DNA of 57,478 bases from an uncultured Eubacteriales bacterium (GCA_934546935.1 CAKTEH010000015.1:1-57478); one strand, 5' to 3'. Positions 1-8,961 are shown, counted from the stretch's first letter. Made by a program: numbers and translations. Notes: generated from the sequence alone by a model not told the origin.

Positions 1-1391
1 TCCATACCGGTCAGGGACAGGTACTGGTTGTCGATATCGCCCTTCTTATAGCCCTCATGCTGGGTGAAGTTATCGACGGTTACGCCGTCCTCTTCAAACT
101 CCCAGGCCTCGCCTTCAATACCGAAGTAATAGAGGAGGTAGAGTTCATAAGAGTATGCGAAATCGATCAGCTTTGCTGCATCGGTTGCATTGATGGTATC
201 CGCATTGAAGCTGACTGCAAATTCCGCAGCGGCAGCTTCCTGCGCCATGACACGCGGGGCAACGCCGTCAACAGCGGCAATAATCGGCATCGGCTGATAG
301 TTGCACTCTGCATCACCGGAGTTGTCGCGGCCGTTCTTCCAGAGGTTGTTCGGGGTCAGGGTCCAGGAAATCACGTTGTTCTCTGCAATGAAGGTAGCGG
401 TGTTGGTCCACGGATGGCCACCTTCGTTGTTGTAGATCAGGCTGTCGGCATAGAAGCGTCCAAGATAGGTTGCCCAGTCGGCAAAGCCTTCCTTCAGGAT
501 ACCGACTTCCACTTCACCGCTGGACGGATCCTCGATGAAATCGATGTACGGCAGGCCGAACCACTGGCCGACGCCCTGATACTGATACTCGGTGCCAAGG
601 CCCATGATGATACGTTCATCATTCTGGCCGTTGCCGTTGACGTCATTCTGGTTCATCTTCAGGCAGGCTTCGTAGTACTCCTCGGTGGTCGCCGGCATTG
701 CAAGGCCGAGGTCATCCAGCCAGTCCTGACGGGTCATGACTGCATAAGTACCATGGATCTGTACAACCGCGCGCAGCGGGCCGTCGGACTCAGTGATCTG
801 TACGGAACGGGCGGTATCGTTGGTCATGAAGACGAAATACCAATCCCCGTCGGTGTATGTAGCGGCAGCCTTGGCGAAACGGAGCTGGCCGTCATCAGCG
901 AAGAACTTTGACATGTTGCCGGTCGAAGCTTCCATAATATCCGTGCAGGACAGGAAGCGCCCAGCCTCGATCCAGGAAACGATCGTGCTGTTGTCGATCA
1001 TGCCGTAGCTGATGTAGGAGTCCGGCAGCTGGCCGGCTGCGGCCAGGGAATTGATGGTGTTGACGTAAACGGAAACGTCCGCCTGGGTAGAATCGATTTC
1101 GAAGCCGTACTGGGCTGCGATCTCGTGGATCTTATTCAGGTTGGCATAGTTGCCTTCCTGCGCAAGGCGGAGATTGTCGGTCGTGCCGCGGCCCATCCAG
1201 GAGATGGTAACGAGGTCGCCATTTTCGTCGGGCGTATCGTCTCCGTCGTCCGGGGTATTCGCGTCGTCCCCCGTATTGTTGTTCTGATCTCCCGTATTAT
1301 CGTCTTGCGTCTCGTTGTTCGAGCAGGCGCTGAACAGGGCGACGATCATCAGGAGAGCGGCGAGCAAAGCGATTAAACGCTTAGTGTTCAT
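1..1391 (-). CDS. Extracellular solute-binding lipoprotein, downstream tandem copy (C-terminus beyond window)
   Basis: This is the substrate-binding lipoprotein of an ABC importer, probably for a carbohydrate or oligosaccharide. The start at 1391 gives MNTKRLIALLAALLMIV followed by a lipobox (LFSAC), so the protein should be lipidated on Cys and held at the outer face of the membrane. GAAAGGAG lies 8 to 15 bases upstream of the start. A low-complexity Asn/Asp/Thr/Gly linker follows the lipid anchor, as in the neighbouring copy at 1745-3622, to which it aligns along its whole visible length. The gene runs off the left edge, so about 160 C-terminal residues are not seen. Permease genes are absent from the window and may lie beyond base 1. 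The exact sugar cannot be told from sequence. Confidence 0.85.
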   Translation of the reverse strand, partial: MNTKRLIALLAALLMIVALFSACSNNETQDDNTGDQNNNTGDDANTPDDGDDTPDENGDLVTISWMGRGTTDNLRLAQEGNYANLNKIHEIAAQYGFEIDSTQADVSVYVNTINSLAAAGQLPDSYISYGMIDNSTIVSWIEAGRFLSCTDIMEASTGNMSKFFADDGQLRFAKAAATYTDGDWYFVFMTNDTARSVQITESDGPLRAVVQIHGTYAVMTRQDWLDDLGLAMPATTEEYYEACLKMNQNDVNGNGQNDERIIMGLGTEYQYQGVGQWFGLPYIDFIEDPSSGEVEVGILKEGFADWATYLGRFYADSLIYNNEGGHPWTNTATFIAENNVISWTLTPNNLWKNGRDNSGDAECNYQPMPIIAAVDGVAPRVMAQEAAAAEFAVSFNADTINATDAAKLIDFAYSYELYLLYYFGIEGEAWEFEEDGVTVDNFTQHEGYKKGDIDNQYLSLTGM

Positions 1392-1744
1392 GTTTTTCTC
1401 CTTTCACTCGCACATATTTGGCCTGACCTGGTTTCACTGATTTTTGTATATATTCAGCAGGTCAACGTTTTAATATTAAGCATTTGTTACAAAAAAGTCA
1501 AGTCCATAAATATTCATGAGTATTAATCCCCGATTTTTCCCTTATATTCAAAAAAATATGCAAATCTTATGTATGGCGAAAAAATCCCGATGTTTGTTTG
1601 GTGTATAATTATAAATCCAGTTTGTTCGGAGCGGATTTTTTTCAAAGAAAAAAGGCCATGCCTTTTCGGCATGGCCTTTAAAAAACCAAATTGTGCAGTT
1701 ATGATCCTGTTTTGCTTCGGTAATTTTTTAATAAATCCTTTAGC
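1392..1744. other. Intergenic region between the two solute-binding protein genes
   Basis: This is a 353-base gap. It holds the ribosome binding site of the downstream copy, an AT-rich stretch (about 1440-1620) with no convincing promoter for that copy, and the hairpin terminator at 1643-1684 that closes the upstream copy. A TTGACC-like -35 is present near 1460-1465 on the minus strand, but no good -10 sits at the right distance. I see no small gene here. Confidence 0.6.
1643..1684 (-). terminator. Rho-independent terminator of the solute-binding protein gene
   Basis: A perfect 12-bp stem (AAAGGCCATGCC / GGCATGGCCTTT) with a 5-base loop is followed on the minus strand by a T-rich tract. It lies about 60 bases after the stop of the 1745-3622 gene. 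Confidence 0.85.
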
Positions 1745-3622
1745 TTACAGACCCATCGCATCCATGAAGCGGTCAACACGGCCCTGCTGCGCTTCAACAT
1801 ACTCCGTCAGACCGAGGTTTTCCGTTGCATAGTCGATGTAAGTCTGCAGGTCGGCAACATTGTACTCACCGGTAACCAGCTTTGTAGCCGTTTCGATCAG
1901 GTAGGTCTTCAGATCGTTGGCATACTCAGCCTGGACAGCGGATTCTTCCGTCGTCGGCAGGGTTACGAAGGTGTAGTACGCGGCCCAGTTAATGTTCTCT
2001 TCACCGTAGTCGGCGATATAGCCCATGAATTTATGGTACGGGCTTTCCTCGTCCCAAGCGTTAAGATCCATCCAGCGGGCTTCATCATAGCCGTTCTGGT
2101 CGTACGGTTCGCCGGCTTCAAGAGCCTCAGCAAAAGTGTTGTAAACGTGTGCGTTCGTAGCCCACAGATCCTGATCCTTCGGGTTCGGCGTGTAGGAAAC
2201 CATGCCCGCATAGCCGTTTTCCATACCGGTCAGGGACAGGTACTGGTTGTCGATATCGCCCTTCTTATAGCCCTCATGCTGGGTGAAGTTATCGACAGTT
2301 ACGCCGTCCTCTTCAAACTCCCAGGCCTCGCCTTCAATTCCGAAGTAGTACAGCAGATAGAGTTCATAAGAATATGCGAAATCGATCAGCTTAACAGCAT
2401 CCGCAGCAGAGATAGAGTCGGCATTAAAGCCAACCGCGAATTCTGCAGCTGCGCCTTCCTGCGCAATCAGACGCGGGGCGACGCCGTCAACAGCGGCGAT
2501 AATCGGCATCGGCTGATAGTTGCAGTCCGCGTCGCCGGAGTTGTCGCGGCCGTTCTTCCAGATGTTATCGACCATAAGGGTCCAGGAAATGACATTGTTC
2601 TCTGCAATGAAGGTAGCGGTGTTGGTCCACGGATGGCCGCCTTCGTTGTTGTAGATGAGAGAATCCTTATAGAAACGGTTGAGGTAGGTTGCCCAGTCGG
2701 CAAAGCCTTCCTTCAGGATACCGACTTCCACTTCACCGCTGGACGGATCCTCGATGAAATCGATGTACGGCAGGCCGAACCACTGGCCGACGCCCTGATA
2801 CTGATACTCGGTGCCAAGGCCCATGATGATACGTTCATCATTCTGGCCGTTGCCGTTGACGTCATTCTGGTTCATCTTCAGGCAGGCTTCGTAGTACTCC
2901 TCGGTGGTCGCCGGCATTGCAAGGCCGAGGTCATCCAGCCAGTCCTGACGGGTCATAACCGCATACGGGCCATGAACCTGGATAACCGCACGCAGCGGGC
3001 CGTCGGACTCGGTAATCTGGATGGAACGGGCGGTATCGTTGGTCATGAAGACGTAATACCAATCCCCGTCGGTGTATGTAGCGGCAGCCTTAGCGAACTT
3101 CAGCTGGCCGTCATCGGCAAAGAATTTCGCCATATTGCCAGAAGAAGCCTCCATCATGTCGGAGCAGGAAACAAACCGTCCCGCTTCGATCCAGGAAACG
3201 ATCGTATCATTGTCGATCATGCCGTAGCTGATGTAGGAATCCGGCAGCTGGCCGGCTGCGGCCAGGGAATTGATGGTGTTGACGTAAACGGAAGTATCCG
3301 CCTGGGTCGAGTCAATTACAAAACCATACTGGGCCATAATCTCGTCGAGTTTCTTCAGGTTGGCGTAGTCACCGTCACGGGCAAGCTTCAGGTTATCCTG
3401 GTTGCCGCGGCCCATCCAGGAGATGGTAATGAGTTCGCCATTTTCGTCGGGCGTATCGTTCCCGTCATCCGGGGTCTTGCCGTCGTCGGTGGTCTGGCTA
3501 TTGCCCGGCGTCTTGCCTTCGTCACCCGTATTGTCCTTGCCGGTATCATTGGAACAGGCACTGAACAGGGCAACAATCATAAGAACAGCCGCCAGCAAAG
3601 CGATCAGGCGCTTTGTATTCAT
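1745..3622 (-). CDS. Extracellular solute-binding lipoprotein, upstream tandem copy (625 aa)
   Basis: This is the ABC-importer substrate-binding lipoprotein of the large (over 550 aa) carbohydrate-binding type found in Clostridia. The start at 3622 is chosen because it gives a lipoprotein signal peptide (MNTKRLIALL..., lipobox LFSAC near residue 22) with GAAAGGAG just upstream; the longer open frame to 3715 would add a charged 31-residue leader. A Thr/Gly/Asp-rich linker (residues about 23-60) precedes the binding domain. The segment 2685-2956 is base-for-base identical to 466-737 of the neighbouring copy, while the flanking parts differ at many positions. Its own promoter lies at 3714-3742. 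The substrate is unknown. Confidence 0.88.
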   Translation of the reverse strand: MNTKRLIALLAAVLMIVALFSACSNDTGKDNTGDEGKTPGNSQTTDDGKTPDDGNDTPDENGELITISWMGRGNQDNLKLARDGDYANLKKLDEIMAQYGFVIDSTQADTSVYVNTINSLAAAGQLPDSYISYGMIDNDTIVSWIEAGRFVSCSDMMEASSGNMAKFFADDGQLKFAKAAATYTDGDWYYVFMTNDTARSIQITESDGPLRAVIQVHGPYAVMTRQDWLDDLGLAMPATTEEYYEACLKMNQNDVNGNGQNDERIIMGLGTEYQYQGVGQWFGLPYIDFIEDPSSGEVEVGILKEGFADWATYLNRFYKDSLIYNNEGGHPWTNTATFIAENNVISWTLMVDNIWKNGRDNSGDADCNYQPMPIIAAVDGVAPRLIAQEGAAAEFAVGFNADSISAADAVKLIDFAYSYELYLLYYFGIEGEAWEFEEDGVTVDNFTQHEGYKKGDIDNQYLSLTGMENGYAGMVSYTPNPKDQDLWATNAHVYNTFAEALEAGEPYDQNGYDEARWMDLNAWDEESPYHKFMGYIADYGEENINWAAYYTFVTLPTTEESAVQAEYANDLKTYLIETATKLVTGEYNVADLQTYIDYATENLGLTEYVEAQQGRVDRFMDAMGL

Positions 3623-3713
3623 GTGTTTTTCTCCTTTCATCTGCACATAACTTTGGTCTTGCGTCTGCAATTCCTTTATCTCTCTCTTTTCCTCGCAGAC
3701 TTTAGCGTGTTTC

Positions 3714-3742
3714 ATACTAAATCTTTTTACTCAAAAAGTCAA
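3714..3742 (-). promoter_or_regulatory. Sigma-A promoter of the solute-binding protein gene
   Basis: On the minus strand TTGACT (3737-3742) and TAGTAT (3714-3719) are separated by exactly 17 bases, about 90 bases upstream of the start at 3622. The downstream copy lacks an equally good pair. Confidence 0.65.
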
Positions 3743-3830
3743 TACTTTCTTAATGTTTTTGGTTATGTTTTTTTCTTATAGCTTAATAAACCCCGAATCT
3801 TCCGGCAAATCTATCCGTTATATTTAGAAA

Positions 3831-5393
3831 TCATGAATCTGCTTCTTCTTGCGTTCCCGCTGCACCCTCCGGGCGCCGGAAATTAAAATGAATCTCAATC
3901 TGCCCGTTTTCCTCCACCAGCACCTCCCGGAGCAGCGCGGCAGCAAGGCCGCGATCGAGCCTGTCCGGCAAAGCCAAGGTACGTAACCGGGTAAAGCCTT
4001 CGGCAGCCTGCTCCGGCGCGGGCAGGGCACGCAGCCGGGCGCGCAGCTGTTCCTCCTGCGCGTCATACCCGGACTTGAAAGAGAGGTATTCCTCCCGCGT
4101 CAGTTCCCCCGATTTCCAGTCCCCGTAAATCCCGCGTTTAAGTTCCATCACCCGGGAAAGCTTCTCCTGCAGCGCAGTTTCATCCTGTGTCCGCCGGCTT
4201 TTCATCCCCGCGAGGCTGCGGGAAACCCGGGCGAAGTCCACAGAGGCACGGATTTCATCCCGAATCGCCTCTAAAACGGCCTGTTCCACCGCTTCGACGC
4301 GGATGGAGTGTTTGGTGCAGGCGGTTTTACATTGGCGGTAGGTCGGACAGATATAGTATTCATAGGTTTTATAAGCATGCACAACGCGCCGCCGCGCCAG
4401 GGCCCGTCCGCACTGTGCGCAGCGCACCAGCCCCGCAAGCGGATGCAGCGTACCGCTGTGCCCCGCCCGCGCCGGTACGCCCATAAGCCGCTGCGCCTGG
4501 TGGAAATCCTCCCGGGAAACCAGCGCTTCGTGGGCGTTTTCCTTTACAAACCATAATGCTTCGGGGCGGCGGCGTGTTTTCTGCACCTTGTAACTGATAT
4601 TGCCGTTCTGCCCCTGCACTAGATCGCCGGTATAGACACGATTGCGCAGGATACGGTCAACCGAGGAATAGCTCCAAAGGCCGTGCCCCGCGCCGGCATA
4701 AACCGCCGGGGACGGGATGCCTTCGGCATTGAGCATACGCACAATTGCGTTTTTGCTCATCCCATTTATATAGGATGCAAATATCCGCCGCACTACAGCG
4801 GCAGCTTCAGGATCCGGTTCAATCGTACCGTTCTTTTCCAATGAACGCCGGTAGCCATAGGATGCTTTAGAACCGATAAAAATCCCGCCCGCCCGTTTGG
4901 TATCCAGCGCGGTCCGGATTTTTTTAGAGATATCCCGGCTGTACTCATCGTTTAACAGGTTCTTGAAGGGCAGCAGGATGCTGTCTGTGCTTTCGGGACG
5001 AAGATAGCTGTCGATCCCATCGCTCAGGGCGATGAAGCGCACGCCGAGCGTGGGGAACTCTTCTTCCAGATAGCGTCCCGCGCCGATGTAATTGCGTCCG
5101 AAACGCGAGAGGTCTTTGACGATGACACAGTCGCGCTCCCGCCGCCGCAGCGCCGCCAGCATCCGGGAAAACGCGGGGCGTTCAAAATCCGTCCCGCTGT
5201 AGCCGTCGTCAATAAAGCATTCCCAGTCGGAGATGCTGGGATCGGACGCCGCATATGCGGTTAAAAGCGCACGTTGATTGCCCACGCTCAGGCTTTCCCC
5301 GCCGTCGCCGTCTTCCCGGGAAAGGCGGATATAAAGCGCGGCGCGGAACTGCCGTTCCCCGCCGCTGGTTTTCCCACGCGCATCCACGCGCAT
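3831..5393 (-). CDS. Large serine recombinase (520 aa)
   Basis: This is a site-specific DNA recombinase of the large serine integrase type. The N-terminal resolvase domain (about 16-160) has the catalytic serine at residue 25 in YIRLSRED, and KDLSRFGRN further on. A recombinase domain (about 180-290), a zinc ribbon (CAQCG near 320 and C..C..C near 345) and a Leu/Glu/Arg-rich coiled coil (about 385-450) follow. The length and domain order fit the family. The ATG at 5393 overlaps the stop of a 36-residue ORF (TAATG), suggesting translational coupling. No other phage or conjugation genes are nearby: it stands alone between the solute-binding genes and rny. It could be a remnant of an excised element or a domesticated recombinase. 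Confidence 0.9.
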   Translation of the reverse strand: MRVDARGKTSGGERQFRAALYIRLSREDGDGGESLSVGNQRALLTAYAASDPSISDWECFIDDGYSGTDFERPAFSRMLAALRRRERDCVIVKDLSRFGRNYIGAGRYLEEEFPTLGVRFIALSDGIDSYLRPESTDSILLPFKNLLNDEYSRDISKKIRTALDTKRAGGIFIGSKASYGYRRSLEKNGTIEPDPEAAAVVRRIFASYINGMSKNAIVRMLNAEGIPSPAVYAGAGHGLWSYSSVDRILRNRVYTGDLVQGQNGNISYKVQKTRRRPEALWFVKENAHEALVSREDFHQAQRLMGVPARAGHSGTLHPLAGLVRCAQCGRALARRRVVHAYKTYEYYICPTYRQCKTACTKHSIRVEAVEQAVLEAIRDEIRASVDFARVSRSLAGMKSRRTQDETALQEKLSRVMELKRGIYGDWKSGELTREEYLSFKSGYDAQEEQLRARLRALPAPEQAAEGFTRLRTLALPDRLDRGLAAALLREVLVEENGQIEIHFNFRRPEGAAGTQEEADS

Positions 5394-5503
5394 TACTGCA
5401 TGCCCAGGCGCGAAGCAAGATAACGCACCAGAACCTTTTCAATCGGTGCGCCCTCCCGCGCATAGACCCTGCGCACCCGCGCAGCATCTTCTTTTTTGGT
5501 CAT
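5393..5503 (-). CDS. Micro-ORF (36 aa) overlapping the recombinase start
   Basis: A 36-codon frame runs from ATG 5503 to TAA 5393-5395. The stop shares a base with the recombinase ATG (TAATG). It has its own AGGAG and GAGG motifs upstream. The product starts MTKKEDAARVRRVYAREG, is rich in Arg/Lys/Glu, and could form one or two amphipathic helices. I do not recognise the family. The tight overlap and ribosome binding site argue for translation. It could be a coupling leader or a small recombinase accessory protein such as a directionality factor, but the function is unknown. Confidence 0.55.
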   Translation of the reverse strand: MTKKEDAARVRRVYAREGAPIEKVLVRYLASRLGMQ

Positions 5504-5588
5504 ATTCCTCACACTCCTGCTTTCTATTGTCTGCAAAAATTCCCGGCTTTATACCCGGCTTTTTCCCTTGCATACATAAGATTTCGTC

Positions 5589-5617
5589 TTGACAGCATCC
5601 CTGGTTTAGAGTATACT
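5589..5617 (+). promoter_or_regulatory. Sigma-A promoter of rny
   Basis: TTGACA (5589-5594), a 17-base spacer and TATACT (5612-5617) form a near-consensus promoter. Transcription from it would leave a leader of about 145 nt before rny. The leader contains a small hairpin (GTACAA/TTGTAC) near 5627-5646. Confidence 0.8.
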
Positions 5618-5737
5618 GGCTATTAGGTACAATAGGCTGGTTGTACTCTTTGATGTCCTTGTTGAAATTTTACACTCTTTTCCATTCGCATTTATCCCTA
5701 TTTCTATGCATTCCTCTCGCATTTATACCAGGAGGAC

Positions 5738-5755
5738 ATGCAAATCCATAGATAA
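5738..5755 (+). CDS. Five-codon minigene (MQIHR) in the rny leader
   Basis: ATG at 5738 has AGGAGG immediately upstream (about 5730-5735). It encodes Met-Gln-Ile-His-Arg and stops at TAA 5753-5755, which abuts the AAGGAGG ribosome binding site of rny. It cannot encode a functional protein by size. If translated it would place terminating ribosomes on the rny initiation region, so it may be a regulatory leader peptide. This is inference from layout only. Confidence 0.4.
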   Translation: MQIHR

Positions 5756-5769
5756 AAGGAGGAATTTAC

Positions 5770-7338
5770 ATTAACCTTCCCATATACGTATTTATTCTTA
5801 TTATCGTATTCGCTTTACTTTTCGCGGCGGCCGCCGCGTTTGTAGCGTTTAAAGCCGGAATAAATCACAGAAAGAAAATCGCAGAACAGAAAATTGGCGG
5901 CGCTGAGGAAGAAGCGCGCCAGATCGTTTCCGCCGCTGTAAAACAGGCCGAGGCCAAAAAGCGCGAAACCATTATTGAAGCGCGCGAGGAAATTCACAAA
6001 TCCAGAAATGAGCTCGAGCGCGAAATCAAGGACCGCCGCAGCGAAATGTCCAAACAGGAACGCCGGCTGCAGCAAAGAGAAGAGAGTTTAGAAAGAAAAC
6101 ATGACGCAGCAGAAAAAAAGGAAGAGCAGCTAACCAAAAAACTGAAGGAAGCGGAAACCCGCTATGCGGAGATCCAGAACCTGCATAAAATTGAACTGGA
6201 GACGCTGGAGCGCATCTCCGGACTTACCGTTGAAGAAGCCAAAGAGTACCTGATCAAAACTATCGAAGACGAAGCGCGCCACGCAGCGGCAGTCAAGCTG
6301 CGCGAAATTGACCAGGAGCTGCGTGAAAGCGCCCAGAAAAAAGCGCGTGAATACATTTCCCTTGCCATTCAAAAGTGTGCCGCCGACCAGGTTTCGGAGG
6401 TGGCCATCAGCGTTGTCCCGCTGCCAAACGACGAGATGAAGGGCCGTATTATTGGCCGTGAAGGCCGCAATATCCGTACGCTGGAGAGCATGACGGGTGT
6501 CGACCTGATCATAGACGATACGCCGGAGGCCATTACACTGTCGTGCTTTGATCCGGTGCGCCGCGAGATCGCCCGCCTGACGCTGGAAAAGCTTATTGTT
6601 GATGGGCGTATCCATCCGGCGCGCATTGAGGAAATGATTGAAAAATCCCGCCGCGAAGTCGATGAGGTTATTAAATCCGAAGGCGAGCGCGTAATTTTCG
6701 AAACCGGTGTGCAGGGCATCCATAACGAGCTGATTAAGCTGCTCGGCCGTATGCATTACCGGACAAGCTACGGCCAGAACGTGCTTCAGCATTCGATCGA
6801 GGTTTCCCATATTTCCGGGCTCCTGGCCGCGGAGCTGGGGCTCGATGTTACCCTTGCCAAACGCGCCGGCCTGCTGCATGATATCGGCAAGGCAGTCGAC
6901 CACGAAATCGAAGGGTCCCACGTCCAGATCGGCGTAGAGCTTGCACGCAAGTACAAGGAGAGCCGCGAGGTTATTCACGCTATCGAAGCACATCACGGGG
7001 ATGTGGAGCCGCAGACGGCAATTGCGTGTATCGTACAGGCTGCGGACGCCATTTCCGCAGCGCGTCCCGGAGCCCGCCGCGAAAATCTTGAAGCTTACAT
7101 TAAGCGCCTGGAAAAGCTTGAGGAGCTTGCCAATTCCTTCCCCGGCGTTGAAAAATCTTACGCGATTCAGGCCGGCCGCGAAATCCGCATCATTGTCAAT
7201 CCCGAGGCCGTCAGCGACGACAGCATCACCCTGCTTGCACACGATCTTGCCAAAAAGATTGAAGACGAGCTGGAATACCCCGGCCAGATTAAGGTCAGTG
7301 TCGTACGTGAATCGCGTGCTGTTGATTATGCGAAATAA
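5770..7338 (+). CDS. rny: Ribonuclease Y (522 aa), apparent ATT start
   Basis: This is a membrane-anchored endoribonuclease that starts mRNA decay in Gram-positive bacteria. From 5770 the frame gives an N-terminal membrane helix (NLPIYVFILIIVFALLF), a long coiled coil (about 25-200), a KH domain (IIGREGRNIRTLESMTG, about 215-270) and an HD domain with GLLHDIGK and HHGD (about 330-430). The 522 residues match the usual length. No ATG, GTG, TTG or CTG lies in frame between the in-frame TAG at 5749 and the internal ATG at 6046, and starting at 6046 would remove the membrane anchor and much of the coiled coil. The ATT at 5770 sits 7 bases after AAGGAGG. The family call is certain; the ATT start is inferred. 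Confidence 0.93.
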   Translation: MNLPIYVFILIIVFALLFAAAAAFVAFKAGINHRKKIAEQKIGGAEEEARQIVSAAVKQAEAKKRETIIEAREEIHKSRNELEREIKDRRSEMSKQERRLQQREESLERKHDAAEKKEEQLTKKLKEAETRYAEIQNLHKIELETLERISGLTVEEAKEYLIKTIEDEARHAAAVKLREIDQELRESAQKKAREYISLAIQKCAADQVSEVAISVVPLPNDEMKGRIIGREGRNIRTLESMTGVDLIIDDTPEAITLSCFDPVRREIARLTLEKLIVDGRIHPARIEEMIEKSRREVDEVIKSEGERVIFETGVQGIHNELIKLLGRMHYRTSYGQNVLQHSIEVSHISGLLAAELGLDVTLAKRAGLLHDIGKAVDHEIEGSHVQIGVELARKYKESREVIHAIEAHHGDVEPQTAIACIVQAADAISAARPGARRENLEAYIKRLEKLEELANSFPGVEKSYAIQAGREIRIIVNPEAVSDDSITLLAHDLAKKIEDELEYPGQIKVSVVRESRAVDYAK

Positions 7339-7349
7339 AAAAGAAACTG

Positions 7350-7387
7350 AAAAGGACGTAAAACTTTTGTTTTGCGTCCTTTTTTAT
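7350..7387 (+). terminator. Terminator after rny
   Basis: The stem AAAGGACGTAAAAC / TTTTGCGTCCTTT (one G-T type pair) with a short loop is followed by TTTTTAT, directly after the rny stop. Confidence 0.85.
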
Positions 7388-7543
7388 CTCCAGCCCAGGC
7401 GGGCTGGAAAAACCGCATCCAAAAGGATTTTGCGAAATCTTAACTCAGATTTGATCGAATTCGCGGCAAAAAAGTGATAGAATAGAATATGGGTTTTAGC
7501 TGGAATTTTTACGGCCTTTTCATACGGTAACGAGGTGAATCTA

Positions 7544-8959
7544 ATGAGAAAAACAAAAATTATCTGTACCATAGGCCCTGCCTGTGAACAGGATGACACG
7601 ATCCGCCAGATGTGTCTGGCGGGTATGAACGTCGCCCGTCTGAATTTTTCGCATGGGGATCATGCCTATCATAAAAAGAATATGGATACAATCAAACGGG
7701 TGCGCGCAGAGCTGGGCTTACCAATCGCCATTATGCTGGATACAAAAGGACCGGAATACCGGATCGGCCGGTTTTCCGGCGGAAAAGCCTCGCTGCACGA
7801 AGGCGACAGCTTCAGTTTTTCTACCCAGAAGGAGATAGAGGGGGACAATACACGTGTCGGTGTTTCCTATCCGGGGCTTGCACAGGAGCTTGTACCGGGT
7901 GATATCATCCTGGCAGGCAATGGGTTGATTGGGTTTGAAGTGCTTGCAATAGAAGGCACTGAAATCCACTGCCGGGTACAAAATGACGGCATCCTCTCGG
8001 ACCGAAAAAGTCTGAGCTTCCCAGGAAAAGTACTTTCCCAGCCTTACCTCGGCCCGCAGGACCGCGAAGATATCCTTTTCGGCATTGAAAACGAAGTGGA
8101 CTTTATTGCCTGTTCCTTTGTTTCCCGTGCGCAGGATCTTGCCGACGTACAGGATTTCCTCAAAGCCCATGGTGGCGAAGGCATTGAATTGATCGCCAAA
8201 ATCGAAAACCGGGCGGGGATCGAAAATATCGTCTCCATCTGTAGCCATTGCAGCGGCATTATGATCGGCCGGGGCGATTTGGGCGTTGAGATCCCCCTTG
8301 AGGAGCTTCCGACCGTACAGAAACAACTGATTACCGAATGCAGGCTTCTGGGCAAGCGCGTCATCACCGCTACGGAAATGCTTGAGTCCATGATTACCAA
8401 CCCGCGCCCCACCCGAGCGGAGGCCTCCGACGTTGCAAACGCCGTTTTCGACGGAACCAGCGCCATCATGCTTTCCGGGGAAACTGCTGCCGGCGCTTAT
8501 CCGGTGCTTGCCGTCTCGACAATGGCGAAAATCGCCGAATATACAGAGAAAAACATTGATTATGTGCAGCGCTTCCGCAGTACGGAGTTTTCGATTAAAA
8601 GCACGGTCGACGCCATCTCCCATGCCACCTGCGGCATGGCGATCGACGTCGGCGCAAAGGCCATCGCCGTGTGCTCCCTTTCCGGGATGACAGCACGTAT
8701 GGTTTCGCGCTTCCGTCCGCCGACAGATATTATTGCCGTCACTATTGATGAAGCGCGCTGGCGTAAACTCGCTTTGTCCTGGGGTGTGCAGCCGCTGCTG
8801 TGCGAACGCTGCGATTCTTCGGACGTGCTGTTTTACCACGCCAAAAACCTGACGCGCAAAGCGCTGGGCCTTGTCCCCGGCGATACGCTGATTATTACCG
8901 GCGGCCGTACGATCGGCCTTTCCGGAAATACCAACACGATCAAAGTAGAAACCATCTGA
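7544..8959 (+). CDS. pyk: Pyruvate kinase (471 aa)
   Basis: This cytoplasmic enzyme transfers phosphate from phosphoenolpyruvate to ADP, the last ATP-forming step of glycolysis. Seen motifs: IICTIGPA at the N-terminus, MLDTKGPE, the active-site stretch GRGDLGVEIPLEELP (the usual residue before Arg is Ala or Val rather than Gly), and ITATEMLESM followed by PTRAEASDVANAVFDG. The C-terminal allosteric domain is present and there is no PEP-utiliser extension. ATG 7544 is preferred over GTG 7535 because GAGGTG then serves as ribosome binding site. It forms its own unit, closed by a 22-bp hairpin. Confidence 0.96.
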   Translation: MRKTKIICTIGPACEQDDTIRQMCLAGMNVARLNFSHGDHAYHKKNMDTIKRVRAELGLPIAIMLDTKGPEYRIGRFSGGKASLHEGDSFSFSTQKEIEGDNTRVGVSYPGLAQELVPGDIILAGNGLIGFEVLAIEGTEIHCRVQNDGILSDRKSLSFPGKVLSQPYLGPQDREDILFGIENEVDFIACSFVSRAQDLADVQDFLKAHGGEGIELIAKIENRAGIENIVSICSHCSGIMIGRGDLGVEIPLEELPTVQKQLITECRLLGKRVITATEMLESMITNPRPTRAEASDVANAVFDGTSAIMLSGETAAGAYPVLAVSTMAKIAEYTEKNIDYVQRFRSTEFSIKSTVDAISHATCGMAIDVGAKAIAVCSLSGMTARMVSRFRPPTDIIAVTIDEARWRKLALSWGVQPLLCERCDSSDVLFYHAKNLTRKALGLVPGDTLIITGGRTIGLSGNTNTIKVETI

Positions 8960-8961
8960 AT

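Noticed and set aside
2033..3781. 582-codon plus-strand open frame
   Set aside because: It is antisense to the solute-binding protein gene, which has a lipobox signal peptide, ribosome binding site and terminator. The frame's product shows no family pattern.
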